A stretch of 64,000 nt of DNA, taken from NCBI GenBank assembly GCA_910575475.1, contig CAJTGD010000027.1:1-64000 (forward strand), read 5' to 3'. The stretch's first letter is position 1; each line of letters starts with the position of its first letter. A model generated the notes under the pieces. It was not told the DNA's origin, ran no database searches, and was given only the letters and a program-made list of their open reading frames with translations. The stretch comes from Lachnospiraceae bacterium. Lineage in GTDB: Bacteria; Bacillota; Clostridia; Lachnospirales; Lachnospiraceae. This document shows, in pieces, positions 26,755 through 34,241 of the stretch. The translations under genes were made by a program, and so were the position numbers.

Positions 26755-26770
26755 TGTTAAAATAATAACA
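26755..26770. promoter_or_regulatory. Candidate Rex operator
   Basis: TGTTAAAATAATAACA has TGTTA and TAACA half-sites separated by six bases, exactly the spacing of the Rex consensus TTGTTAA-N4-TTAACAA, with one mismatch in the inner half-site. It overlaps the expected transcription start, where a bound repressor would block the polymerase. rex itself is at 14902. Confidence 0.7.
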
Positions 26771-26799
26771 CATAGATCATACATAAGGAGATGTGTAAC

Positions 26800-27981
26800 A
26801 TGAGCAGATTTACATTACCAAGAGACGTTTACCACGGAAAAGGATGTCTGGAAGAACTGAAGAACCTGAAAGGGAAAAAGGCCATCCTCGTTGTCGGCGG
26901 CGGTTCCATGAAGCGCCAGGGATTTCTGGATAAGGCAGTGGATTATCTGAAGGAAGCAGGCATGGAAGTGGAGCTGTTCGAGGGCGTTGAGCCGGATCCG
27001 TCCGTTGAGACCGTTATGAAGGGCGCGGAGGCGATGCGCGCGTTTGAGCCTGACTGGATCGTATCCATGGGCGGCGGTTCTCCAATCGATGCCGCAAAGG
27101 CAATGTGGGCATTCTATGAGTATCCGGAGGTGACCTTTGAGGATCTCTGCATTCCGTTTAATTTCCCGGAATTGAGACAGAAGGCAAAATTCTGCGCGAT
27201 CCCGTCCACATCAGGAACCGCGACGGAAGTGACCGCATTTTCCGTGATCACGGATTACAGCACGGGCGTGAAGTATCCTCTGGCGGACTTCAACATTACT
27301 CCGGATGTAGCGATCGTAGATCCGGATCTGGTAACCGGACTCCCGGTAAAGCAGGTTGCTTACACCGGTATGGACGCTCTGACACATGCCATCGAAGCAT
27401 ATGTGTCCACATTGAACGGACCGTTTACGGATCCTCTGGCACTTCAGGCGATCGAGATGGTTCTGGATTACCTTCCGGCTTCCTATCACTGCAATATGGA
27501 TGCCAGGGAACAGATGCACTATGCACAGTGCCTTGCAGGAATGGCATTTTCCAACGCTTTGCTTGGAATCGTTCACTCCATGGCGCACAAGACCGGCGCG
27601 GCATTCTCCACAGGACATATCCCGCACGGCTGCGCAAATGCGATCTATCTGCCTTATGTGATCAAATATAACGCAAAGGATTCCGTCGCGGCAAGCCGCT
27701 ACGCGGACATCGCGCGCAGAATGGGCCTGCCGGGAGCATCGGAGAAGGCACTGATCAACAGCCTGTGCGAAAAGATCGACGCATTCAACGTTGAGCTGAA
27801 TATCCCCAAGACATTGAAGGACTTCGGCATCAACGAGGACGAGTTTAAGGAGAAGGTAGCCAAGATCGCGGAGCTGGCAGTAGGCGATGCATGTACCGGA
27901 TCCAATCCGCGCGCCATCGACCCTGCAGCAATGGAAAAATTATTCACATGTACATATTACGGAACAGAGGTTGATTTTTAA
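26800..27981 (+). CDS. Iron-containing alcohol dehydrogenase
   Basis: The 393-residue group III dehydrogenase has the nucleotide-binding SMGGGSPIDAAKAMW and the metal-binding region from DALTHAIEAY to HSMAHKTGAAF and HGCANAI, whose histidines and aspartate hold Fe2+. It likely reduces acetaldehyde or another aldehyde to regenerate NAD+ in fermentation. ATG 26800 is nine bases after AGGAG (26786-26790). Promoter and Rex-box candidates precede it and a terminator follows, so it is a single-gene unit under NADH/NAD+ control by inference. The aldehyde specificity cannot be read. Confidence 0.92.
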   Translation: MSRFTLPRDVYHGKGCLEELKNLKGKKAILVVGGGSMKRQGFLDKAVDYLKEAGMEVELFEGVEPDPSVETVMKGAEAMRAFEPDWIVSMGGGSPIDAAKAMWAFYEYPEVTFEDLCIPFNFPELRQKAKFCAIPSTSGTATEVTAFSVITDYSTGVKYPLADFNITPDVAIVDPDLVTGLPVKQVAYTGMDALTHAIEAYVSTLNGPFTDPLALQAIEMVLDYLPASYHCNMDAREQMHYAQCLAGMAFSNALLGIVHSMAHKTGAAFSTGHIPHGCANAIYLPYVIKYNAKDSVAASRYADIARRMGLPGASEKALINSLCEKIDAFNVELNIPKTLKDFGINEDEFKEKVAKIAELAVGDACTGSNPRAIDPAAMEKLFTCTYYGTEVDF

Positions 27982-27987
27982 AAACCG

Positions 27988-28024
27988 CGGGGCAGGCACG
28001 ATCCTTGGTGCCTGCCCCCGTTTT
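27988..28024 (+). terminator. Terminator of the alcohol dehydrogenase gene
   Basis: CGGGGCAGGCAC (27988-27999) pairs with the GTGCCTGCCCCCG arm (28008-28020) and is followed by TTTT. Confidence 0.85.
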
Positions 28025-28110
28025 GACAACATTGTATGCAGAAAACCTGTTGCCGGCAGCTTTTCTGCAGGAGGATTTCATCCAGATGCTGTCTTTTGGA
28101 AAAAGTTCTC

Positions 28111-28135
28111 TGAAATGTATTCATTTCAATGAAAT
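28111..28135. promoter_or_regulatory. Inverted repeat upstream of the nfn promoter
   Basis: TGAAATG (28111-28117) and CATTTCA (28122-28128) form a perfect inverted repeat with a 4-base centre, directly followed by a third half-site ATGAAAT (28129-28135). It ends 16 bases before the -35 box and could bind an activator. It does not match the Rex box. Confidence 0.45.
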
Positions 28136-28151
28136 TTGTGAAAAAGAATAC

Positions 28152-28180
28152 TTGTAAACGGGCTGTTGATATCGTATGAT
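28152..28180 (+). promoter_or_regulatory. Promoter of nfnAB
   Basis: TTGTAA (28152-28157) and TATGAT (28175-28180) are 17 bases apart, 38 bases before the nfnA start. Confidence 0.6.
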
Positions 28181-28218
28181 ATGTTATGCAGAAGATGAGT
28201 CTATACAGGAGGAAGAAC

Positions 28219-29109
28219 ATGTACAAGATTTTAAAAGCAGAAAAACTGGCTGATAAGATTATACTCATGGACGTGCTTGCGCCGCGCGTTGCGAAGCATT
28301 GTCAGCCGGGACAGTTTGTGATCGTGAAAATGGACGACAAGGGGGAGAGGATTCCGCTTACGATCTGTGATTATGACCGGGAAGCAGGAACCATTACCAT
28401 TGTATTTCAGGAGGTAGGGGCTTCCACGACGAAGATGGCAGACCTGAAAGAGGGAGATGCGTTCCGTGACTTCGTAGGGCCTCTCGGATGTGCGTCCGAA
28501 TTTGTAAAGGAAGAGATGGAAGCGCTGAAAAAGAAAAAAATGCTCTTTGTGGCAGGCGGTGTGGGAGCCGCACCTGTGTATCCGCAGGTCAAATGGCTCC
28601 ATGAGCACGGGATCGACGCGGATGTGATCCTGGGCGCGAAGACAAAGGATATGGTCATCTTGGAGAAAGAACTGGAAGCAGTGGCGGGCAATCTCTATGT
28701 GACCACAGACGACGGCTCCTACGGCCGCTCCGGTATGGTTACGACCGTGATCGAGGATCTGGTCACGAAGGAAGGCAAGCATTATGATGTGTGCGTAGCC
28801 ATCGGACCGATGATCATGATGAAGTTTGTCTGCCTGCTGACGAAGAAGCTGGAACTGCCGACCATCGTCAGCATGAACCCGATCATGGTAGACGGAACCG
28901 GTATGTGCGGGGCATGCCGTCTGCAGGTGGGAGACGAGATCAAGTTTGCATGTGTGGACGGACCGGAATTTGACGGACATCTTGTAGATTTTGACCAGGC
29001 AATGAAGAGAAGCCAGATGTATAAGACAGAAGAAGGCCGTGCAATGCTTAAGCTCACGGAAGGGGATACACACCACGGCGGATGTGGAAATTGCGGAGGT
29101 GACAACTAA
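28219..29109 (+). CDS. nfnA: NADH-dependent ferredoxin:NADP+ oxidoreductase, small subunit NfnA
   Basis: The 296-residue flavoprotein has an N-terminal FAD domain, an NAD-binding domain with VAGGVGAAPVYPQ, and a C-terminal [2Fe-2S] site with GMCGACRLQVG and FACVDGPEFDGH. This layout is shared by NfnA and dihydroorotate dehydrogenase electron-transfer subunits; the adjacent large subunit decides for Nfn. The complex bifurcates electrons between NADPH, NAD+ and ferredoxin in the cytosol. ATG 28219 follows AGGAGG. Its TAA overlaps the next ATG by one base. Confidence 0.88.
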   Translation: MYKILKAEKLADKIILMDVLAPRVAKHCQPGQFVIVKMDDKGERIPLTICDYDREAGTITIVFQEVGASTTKMADLKEGDAFRDFVGPLGCASEFVKEEMEALKKKKMLFVAGGVGAAPVYPQVKWLHEHGIDADVILGAKTKDMVILEKELEAVAGNLYVTTDDGSYGRSGMVTTVIEDLVTKEGKHYDVCVAIGPMIMMKFVCLLTKKLELPTIVSMNPIMVDGTGMCGACRLQVGDEIKFACVDGPEFDGHLVDFDQAMKRSQMYKTEEGRAMLKLTEGDTHHGGCGNCGGDN

Positions 29110-30497
29110 TGGCAGATGTATTAAAGAAAGTGCCTGTCAGAGAACAGGAACCCAAGGTACGCGCTACGAATTTTGAAGAGGTTTGTCTGGGCTACAATCA
29201 GGAGGAGGCCATGGAAGAAGCTTCCCGCTGCATCAACTGCAAGAACGCGAAGTGCGTCAGCGGATGTCCGGTGGCCATTGATATTCCGGGATTTATCAAG
29301 GAAGTCAAGGAAGGCAATATCGAAGAGGCCTATAAGGTGATCGGAAAAGCTTCCGCACTGCCGGCAATCTGCGGACGTGTCTGTCCCCAGGAATCCCAGT
29401 GTGAGGGAAAATGTATCCGGGGGATCAAGGGCGAGCCGGTATCCATCGGCAAGCTGGAGCGGTTTGTCGCGGATTATGCTCTGGAGCATGACATCAAACC
29501 GGTAGGAGCGGAAAACACCAACGGACATAAGGTTGCTGTCATCGGCTCCGGCCCGTCTGGCCTGACCTGCGCCGGCGACCTGGCAAAGATGGGCTACGAG
29601 GTAACGGTATTCGAGGCGCTTCACGAGCTGGGCGGCGTGCTGGTATATGGGATTCCGGAGTTCCGTCTTCCGAAGCAGAAGGTGGTTGCAAAGGAGATCG
29701 AGAAGGTAAAAGAGCTGGGTGTGAAGTTCGAGACCAATGTGGTCATCGGAAAGTCTACCACCATCGACCAGCTCATTGAGGAAGAAGGCTTTGAGGCTGT
29801 ATTTATCGGCTCCGGAGCGGGACTCCCGATGTTCATGGGCATTCCGGGGGAAAATGCCAACGGCGTATTCTCCGCCAATGAGTACCTGACCAGGAGCAAC
29901 CTGATGAAAGCCTTTGACGAGTCCTATGATACCCCCATCGTTGGCGGTAAGAAGGTGGCGGTCGTTGGCGGCGGAAACGTGGCCATGGACGCCGCAAGAA
30001 CGGCGCTGCGTCTCGGAGCAGAGGTACATATCGTGTACAGGAGAAGCGAGGCGGAGCTTCCGGCCAGAGTGGAAGAGGTTCATCATGCGAAGGAAGAGGG
30101 CGTGATCTTCGACCTGCTCACCAATCCGAAGGAGATCTTTGTCGATGACAAGGGGAACGTAAAAGGCATGAAGGTCATCAAGATGGAGCTCGGCGAGCCG
30201 GACGCGTCCGGAAGAAGACGTCCGGTGGAGATTCCGGGGTCCGAATATGAGATCGAAGTGGATACCGTGATCATGTCACTGGGGACTTCCCCGAATCCGC
30301 TGATTTCCTCCACCACAAAGGGGCTGGAGACCAACCGATGGAAATGTATCGTTGCAGACGAAGAGTTTGGCAAGACCTCCAAGGAAGGGGTTTATGCCGG
30401 CGGCGACGCGGTGACAGGCGCGGCGACGGTCATTCTTGCCATGGGTGCTGGAAAAGCGGGCGCGCATGGAATTGATGAATATTTAAAAAATAAATAA
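29109..30497 (+). CDS. nfnB: NADH-dependent ferredoxin:NADP+ oxidoreductase, large subunit NfnB (GltA-like)
   Basis: The 462-residue protein has N-terminal iron-sulfur cysteines (CINCKNAKCVSGCPV and CGRVCPQESQCEGKC), an FAD-binding VIGSGPSGLTCAGDL and an NADPH-binding VVGGGNVAMDAARTA. It resembles the small subunit of glutamate synthase, for which such genes are often named gltA, but no glutamate synthase large subunit is nearby and NfnA is fused in tandem. Translation is probably coupled to nfnA through the TAATG junction. Confidence 0.9.
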   Translation: MADVLKKVPVREQEPKVRATNFEEVCLGYNQEEAMEEASRCINCKNAKCVSGCPVAIDIPGFIKEVKEGNIEEAYKVIGKASALPAICGRVCPQESQCEGKCIRGIKGEPVSIGKLERFVADYALEHDIKPVGAENTNGHKVAVIGSGPSGLTCAGDLAKMGYEVTVFEALHELGGVLVYGIPEFRLPKQKVVAKEIEKVKELGVKFETNVVIGKSTTIDQLIEEEGFEAVFIGSGAGLPMFMGIPGENANGVFSANEYLTRSNLMKAFDESYDTPIVGGKKVAVVGGGNVAMDAARTALRLGAEVHIVYRRSEAELPARVEEVHHAKEEGVIFDLLTNPKEIFVDDKGNVKGMKVIKMELGEPDASGRRRPVEIPGSEYEIEVDTVIMSLGTSPNPLISSTTKGLETNRWKCIVADEEFGKTSKEGVYAGGDAVTGAATVILAMGAGKAGAHGIDEYLKNK

Positions 30498-30505
30498 TTG
30501 CAGAT

Positions 30506-30544
30506 ACGATCAGACCTGTTCTCTGGTAGGACAGGTCTGATCGT
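30506..30544 (+). terminator. Strong hairpin after nfnB
   Basis: A perfect 14-base stem (30506-30519 with 30531-30544) with an 11-base loop lies just after the stop codon. There is no T-run, so it may protect the transcript end rather than terminate. Confidence 0.4.
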
Positions 30545-30639
30545 GCAGTTCAGGCAGAATATGAAGAAAACGATAGATTCAGCGGTCAGAGCACAGCATT
30601 TTGCGGTGTGGAGATCTGACTGGAAAGAGACTGGATGAA

Positions 30640-31119
30640 ATGAAGATCACATTGATCACTGTAGGTAAAATAAAGGAAAAATATCTCAGGGACGCAATCG
30701 GGGAATACAGCAAACGTCTGGGCGGCTATTGCAAGCTGGAGATCATAGAGGTTGCGGATGAGAAGACCCCGGACCATGCCGGCGAGGGGCAGGAGCAGCT
30801 GATCCTCTCCAGAGAGGCGGAGCGCATTCTGAAGTACATCAAAGAAGACGCCTATATCATGACACTGGAGATCAGCGGGAAGCAGCTTTCCTCCGAGGAA
30901 CTGGCAGCCAGGATCGAGCAGCTTGGGGTGCAGGGGAGAGGGCATCTGATCTTTATCATCGGAGGCTCCATCGGACTGGGAAAGGAAGTCCTTGGCAGGT
31001 CAGACTTTGCCCTCAGTTTTTCGAAAATGACCTTTCCCCATCAGCTGATGCGGGTGATCCTGCTGGAACAGATCTACCGGAGCTTCCGGATCATCCATGG
31101 GGCTCCTTACCACAAATAA
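30640..31119 (+). CDS. rlmH: 23S rRNA (pseudouridine1915-N3)-methyltransferase
   Basis: The 159-residue SPOUT-class enzyme has the SAM-binding IFIIGGSIGLGKEVL and ends with the invariant APYHK. It methylates pseudouridine 1915 of 23S rRNA in whole ribosomes. ATG 30640 gives exactly the usual family length; the open frame upstream to 30601 is not conserved. The ribosome site is weak. Confidence 0.95.
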   Translation: MKITLITVGKIKEKYLRDAIGEYSKRLGGYCKLEIIEVADEKTPDHAGEGQEQLILSREAERILKYIKEDAYIMTLEISGKQLSSEELAARIEQLGVQGRGHLIFIIGGSIGLGKEVLGRSDFALSFSKMTFPHQLMRVILLEQIYRSFRIIHGAPYHK

Positions 31120-31131
31120 GGGGGGATAAAC

Positions 31132-32472
31132 TTGAGGTATTTGCAGCGTATTATAAATTCTATAGTTTTGATTTTGGCGGCAAATCTTCCATTTCTGGAT
31201 CATTATCTCCTGCCTTCGGGCGCAGGCGGGATTTTGATCATGGCTGTCTTATTGGCGGGACTCCTATTTCTGATCATGCGTCCCTCGATATCTAATCGCA
31301 GTATTCCCAAAAAGCAGCTTCGGATCTGTGCGGACGGGTGCGAATTATTGATCTGCTTTCTGATCTCCACGACAGTGTCAGTGATCGGACTGATCTGTAT
31401 GATCACAGTACTATTTCCGGGAAACCGGTTGTTATGGATCCTGGATCTGGTGTGCGTGATCATTGTGGAGGCGGCCACTTTCTGGTGCGGGATTCTCCGC
31501 ATCTATCTGACCTCCTTGCAGATCGGGATGAAATGGCGTGTGATCGGTATTGCCTGCGGATGGATCCCGGTGGTGAATCTGTTTGTCCTGTTCCGTCTGA
31601 TCAGGATTGCGTCGGAGGAGTGGAAATTCGAGAGCAGGAAATTGATCCACGCCCACGAGCACGAGGAGGAGCAGCTGTGCCGGACCAGGTATCCGATCCT
31701 TATGGTGCACGGTGTACTCTTCCGGGATTTTAAGTATTTTAATTATTGGGGAAGGATTCCGAAGGAGCTGGAAACGCACGGCGCAAAAATCTTCTATGGA
31801 AATCACCAGTCCGCGGCAGCTGTTGCGGACAGCGGTCAGGAGCTGGCCGGCCGGATTCAGGAGATCATTGCAGAGAATGGCTGTGAAAAGGTCAATATCA
31901 TTGCACACTCGAAGGGAGGACTGGATTCCAGATATGCCGTCAGCTGCCTTGGCATGGATGCGTATGTAGCTTCCCTGACGACCATCAATACCCCTCACAG
32001 GGGCTGTGTGTTTGCGGATTATCTTCTGGGTAAGATTCCGGCGGCGGTGAAGGACAAAGTGGCGGACAGCTATAATGCCGCGCTTCGCAAGCTGGGAGAT
32101 GAGAATCCGGATTTCCTGGCCGCGGTGTCGGATCTGACGGCATCTGCCTGTAAAGCATTCAATCAGAAGGTGCCGGACCGGCCGGGGGTGTATTACCAAA
32201 GTGTGGGATCCAGGCTGGGCGTGGCGTCCGGAGGACGGTTTCCGCTCAATTTCTCCCAACATCTGGTGCAGTATTTTGACGGGCCGAATGACGGCCTTGT
32301 GGCAGAGTCCTCTTTCCCATGGGGAGAAGATTACACATTTCTCACTACAGAAGGCAAACGTGGGATATCCCATGGGGATATGATCGATCTGAACCGGGAG
32401 AATATCCGTGATTTTGATGTACGGGAGTTTTATGTGGATTTGGTGAATGATCTGAAAAGAAGAGGGTTTTAA
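31132..32472 (+). CDS. Multi-pass membrane protein with alpha/beta-hydrolase (lipase-like) domain
   Basis: The 446-residue product has five probable membrane segments (about 8-23, 32-49, 70-95, 100-126, 134-156) followed by a lipase-type domain starting at YPILMVHGVLFRD. The nucleophile is the serine in IIAHSKGGLDSRY, the acid probably the aspartate in GPNDGLV and the base the histidine in ISHGDM. It likely cleaves lipid esters at the membrane. The start is TTG 31132 behind GGGGGG, twelve bases after rlmH, so the two may be one transcript. Substrate and the purpose of the five-helix module are unknown. Confidence 0.8.
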   Translation: MRYLQRIINSIVLILAANLPFLDHYLLPSGAGGILIMAVLLAGLLFLIMRPSISNRSIPKKQLRICADGCELLICFLISTTVSVIGLICMITVLFPGNRLLWILDLVCVIIVEAATFWCGILRIYLTSLQIGMKWRVIGIACGWIPVVNLFVLFRLIRIASEEWKFESRKLIHAHEHEEEQLCRTRYPILMVHGVLFRDFKYFNYWGRIPKELETHGAKIFYGNHQSAAAVADSGQELAGRIQEIIAENGCEKVNIIAHSKGGLDSRYAVSCLGMDAYVASLTTINTPHRGCVFADYLLGKIPAAVKDKVADSYNAALRKLGDENPDFLAAVSDLTASACKAFNQKVPDRPGVYYQSVGSRLGVASGGRFPLNFSQHLVQYFDGPNDGLVAESSFPWGEDYTFLTTEGKRGISHGDMIDLNRENIRDFDVREFYVDLVNDLKRRGF

Positions 32473-32500
32473 ACGATCATCAGATGCAACAGAAAAAAGA

Positions 32501-32529
32501 TTGTGTAACATTCCTGAGGATGATATAAT
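32501..32529 (+). promoter_or_regulatory. Promoter of degV
   Basis: TTGTGT (32501-32506) and a perfect TATAAT (32524-32529) are 17 bases apart, giving a leader of about 100 bases. Confidence 0.8.
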
Positions 32530-32570
32530 TGTTCCGTAAGTTACAAAGCAAAAGCAGATTTCTCTAAAAT

Positions 32571-32604
32571 AGCAGCATGCGGGCGGGCCTGCCTGCGGCT
32601 TTTT
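32571..32604 (+). promoter_or_regulatory. Terminator-like hairpin in the degV leader
   Basis: GCGGGC (32579-32584) pairs with GCCTGC (32591-32596), with a possible outer AGC/GCT pairing, followed by TTTTT (about 32600-32604). It lies after the promoter and before the ribosome site, so it could act as an attenuator; the stem is short. Confidence 0.4.
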
Positions 32605-32635
32605 GGAGCAGATCATAACACATTTGGAGGTTAAG

Positions 32636-33514
32636 ATGAACGACTATATCATATGTATGGATGCTTCCGGCGATATCATCCGGGAAGCGGCCCTGGAAAA
32701 CGAAATTCAATTTGTGCCTATGGAGTATTCGATCGGAGAGGAGATGCGTACATCCAGAGGATGCGAGAGTGAGGAACTGCTGAAAACATTTTATGACGGA
32801 CAGCGCGGAGGCGACCTGACCAAGACATCCCAGATTTCCCCGTATATGTATGAGGAATATTTCAAGCAATTCCTGGAGCTTGGGAAGTCCATTCTGTATT
32901 TCTGCCTGTCAGGCGGGCTTTCCTCTACCTATCAAAGCGCCGTGCTCGCCGCGGAGACTTTGAAGGAGGATTATCCGGAGGCGGAGGTGATCCCGGTGGA
33001 TACGCTGGCAGCGACAGGTGGGATCGGCCTTTTGGTGGAAAAGGCCATCGAAAACCGAAAGAACGGCATGTCCATCCGGGAAAATCTGGAATCCGTTCGG
33101 GCCGTGATCCCCAGACTGCGCCATTACTTTATGGTACAGGATCTGATGTATCTGAAGCGGGGCGGACGCGTCAGCGCGGCAACCGCCATTGTGGGCTCTG
33201 CGCTGAATATCAAGCCCATGCTCATCGTCAATGAAGAGGGAAAGCTTGTGAACGTGGATAAGAAACGCGGGAACAAAGCGGCCATGTCTTCTCTGTTTGC
33301 GTCGTTCAAAGAAAATTATGATCCGGAGACGGATACCAGGATCTACATCTGCGATTCGGACGCGCCGGAGCTTGCGCAGGGACTTGCCGAAAAAATAAAA
33401 GAGGCGGAGCCAGGCGTGACGATACGCCGCACCATGCTGTCGCCAATCATCGGTGCCCATACCGGCCCGGGAATGGTTGCGGTGATTCTGTTCGGCAAGG
33501 AGAAAACATCATGA
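32636..33514 (+). CDS. DegV family fatty-acid-binding protein
   Basis: The 292-residue protein has the two-domain DegV fold with YFCLSGGLSSTYQSA and DTLAATGGIGLLV; members bind fatty acids and can hand them to the fatty acid kinase FakA. ATG 32636 follows GGAGG. The stop overlaps the next ATG by four bases, so the following HAD gene is translated from the same message. Confidence 0.9.
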   Translation: MNDYIICMDASGDIIREAALENEIQFVPMEYSIGEEMRTSRGCESEELLKTFYDGQRGGDLTKTSQISPYMYEEYFKQFLELGKSILYFCLSGGLSSTYQSAVLAAETLKEDYPEAEVIPVDTLAATGGIGLLVEKAIENRKNGMSIRENLESVRAVIPRLRHYFMVQDLMYLKRGGRVSAATAIVGSALNIKPMLIVNEEGKLVNVDKKRGNKAAMSSLFASFKENYDPETDTRIYICDSDAPELAQGLAEKIKEAEPGVTIRRTMLSPIIGAHTGPGMVAVILFGKEKTS

Positions 33515-34101
33515 TAAAAAATATCATATTTGATATGGGAAATGTTTTGCTGCAGTATGATCCGGGCGTCTGTCTGCACCATTTTGTAGAGCAGGAGGAA
33601 GACCGGGTACTGATCCGCCGGGAGCTTTTCGAAGGCCCAGAGTGGGTGGAAGGGGATCTGGGGCATATTACGGATGAAGAACGCTTTGACGGTGTGAGCC
33701 GAAGAGTTCCCGAGAGGCTCCATGGAGAGCTGAAAGCATGCACAGAGCAGTGGCACATGTGCATGCGGCCGGTTGCCGGGGCGAAGGAATTCTGTGGGTA
33801 CGCAAAGGAGCAGGGCTACCGCCTCTTTGTGCTGTCCAATGCCAGCAGCTCCTTTTATCAGTATTTCCAGAGATTTGCGCCGCTGGATTATTTTGACGGG
33901 ATCGTGGTATCCTGCGACATCCATATGATCAAGCCGGATGTCCGCATTTATCAGTATCTTCTGGACAAATATCAGCTGACGCCGGAGGAGAGCTTCTTTA
34001 TCGATGATATGCCCGAAAATGTGGCTGGCGCCCAAAAAGCCGGGATCCGCGGGGCGGTTTTTCACGGAGACTTCGAGAAGATCCGAAAGAGTTTGGAATA
34101 A
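33511..34101 (+). CDS. HAD-superfamily hydrolase (YihX-like)
   Basis: The 196-residue protein shows all HAD motifs: DMGNVLLQYD with the nucleophilic Asp near residue 8, LFVLSNAS for motif II, the lysine in IKPDVRIYQ, and FIDDMPENV for the metal-binding acids. It is a subfamily IA phosphatase whose substrate cannot be read, perhaps a sugar phosphate. It is coupled to degV by an ATGA overlap. Confidence 0.85.
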   Translation: MIKNIIFDMGNVLLQYDPGVCLHHFVEQEEDRVLIRRELFEGPEWVEGDLGHITDEERFDGVSRRVPERLHGELKACTEQWHMCMRPVAGAKEFCGYAKEQGYRLFVLSNASSSFYQYFQRFAPLDYFDGIVVSCDIHMIKPDVRIYQYLLDKYQLTPEESFFIDDMPENVAGAQKAGIRGAVFHGDFEKIRKSLE

Positions 34102-34137
34102 AAGAATACATTTTAATGTTGGAATAGTCAGAAAATA

Positions 34138-34166
34138 TTGCGCCGGATGACGGAAAGTGATAAAAT
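34138..34166 (+). promoter_or_regulatory. Promoter of the flotillin gene
   Basis: TTGCGC (34138-34143) and TAAAAT (34161-34166) are 17 bases apart, about 75 bases before the start codon. Confidence 0.5.
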
Positions 34167-34241
34167 AGGATGTGAAGAAAAGGAATCGTCCGCGAATCGT
34201 TTCGGATGATTCTTAATAGAATGACAAAGGAGAAAAAGAAT

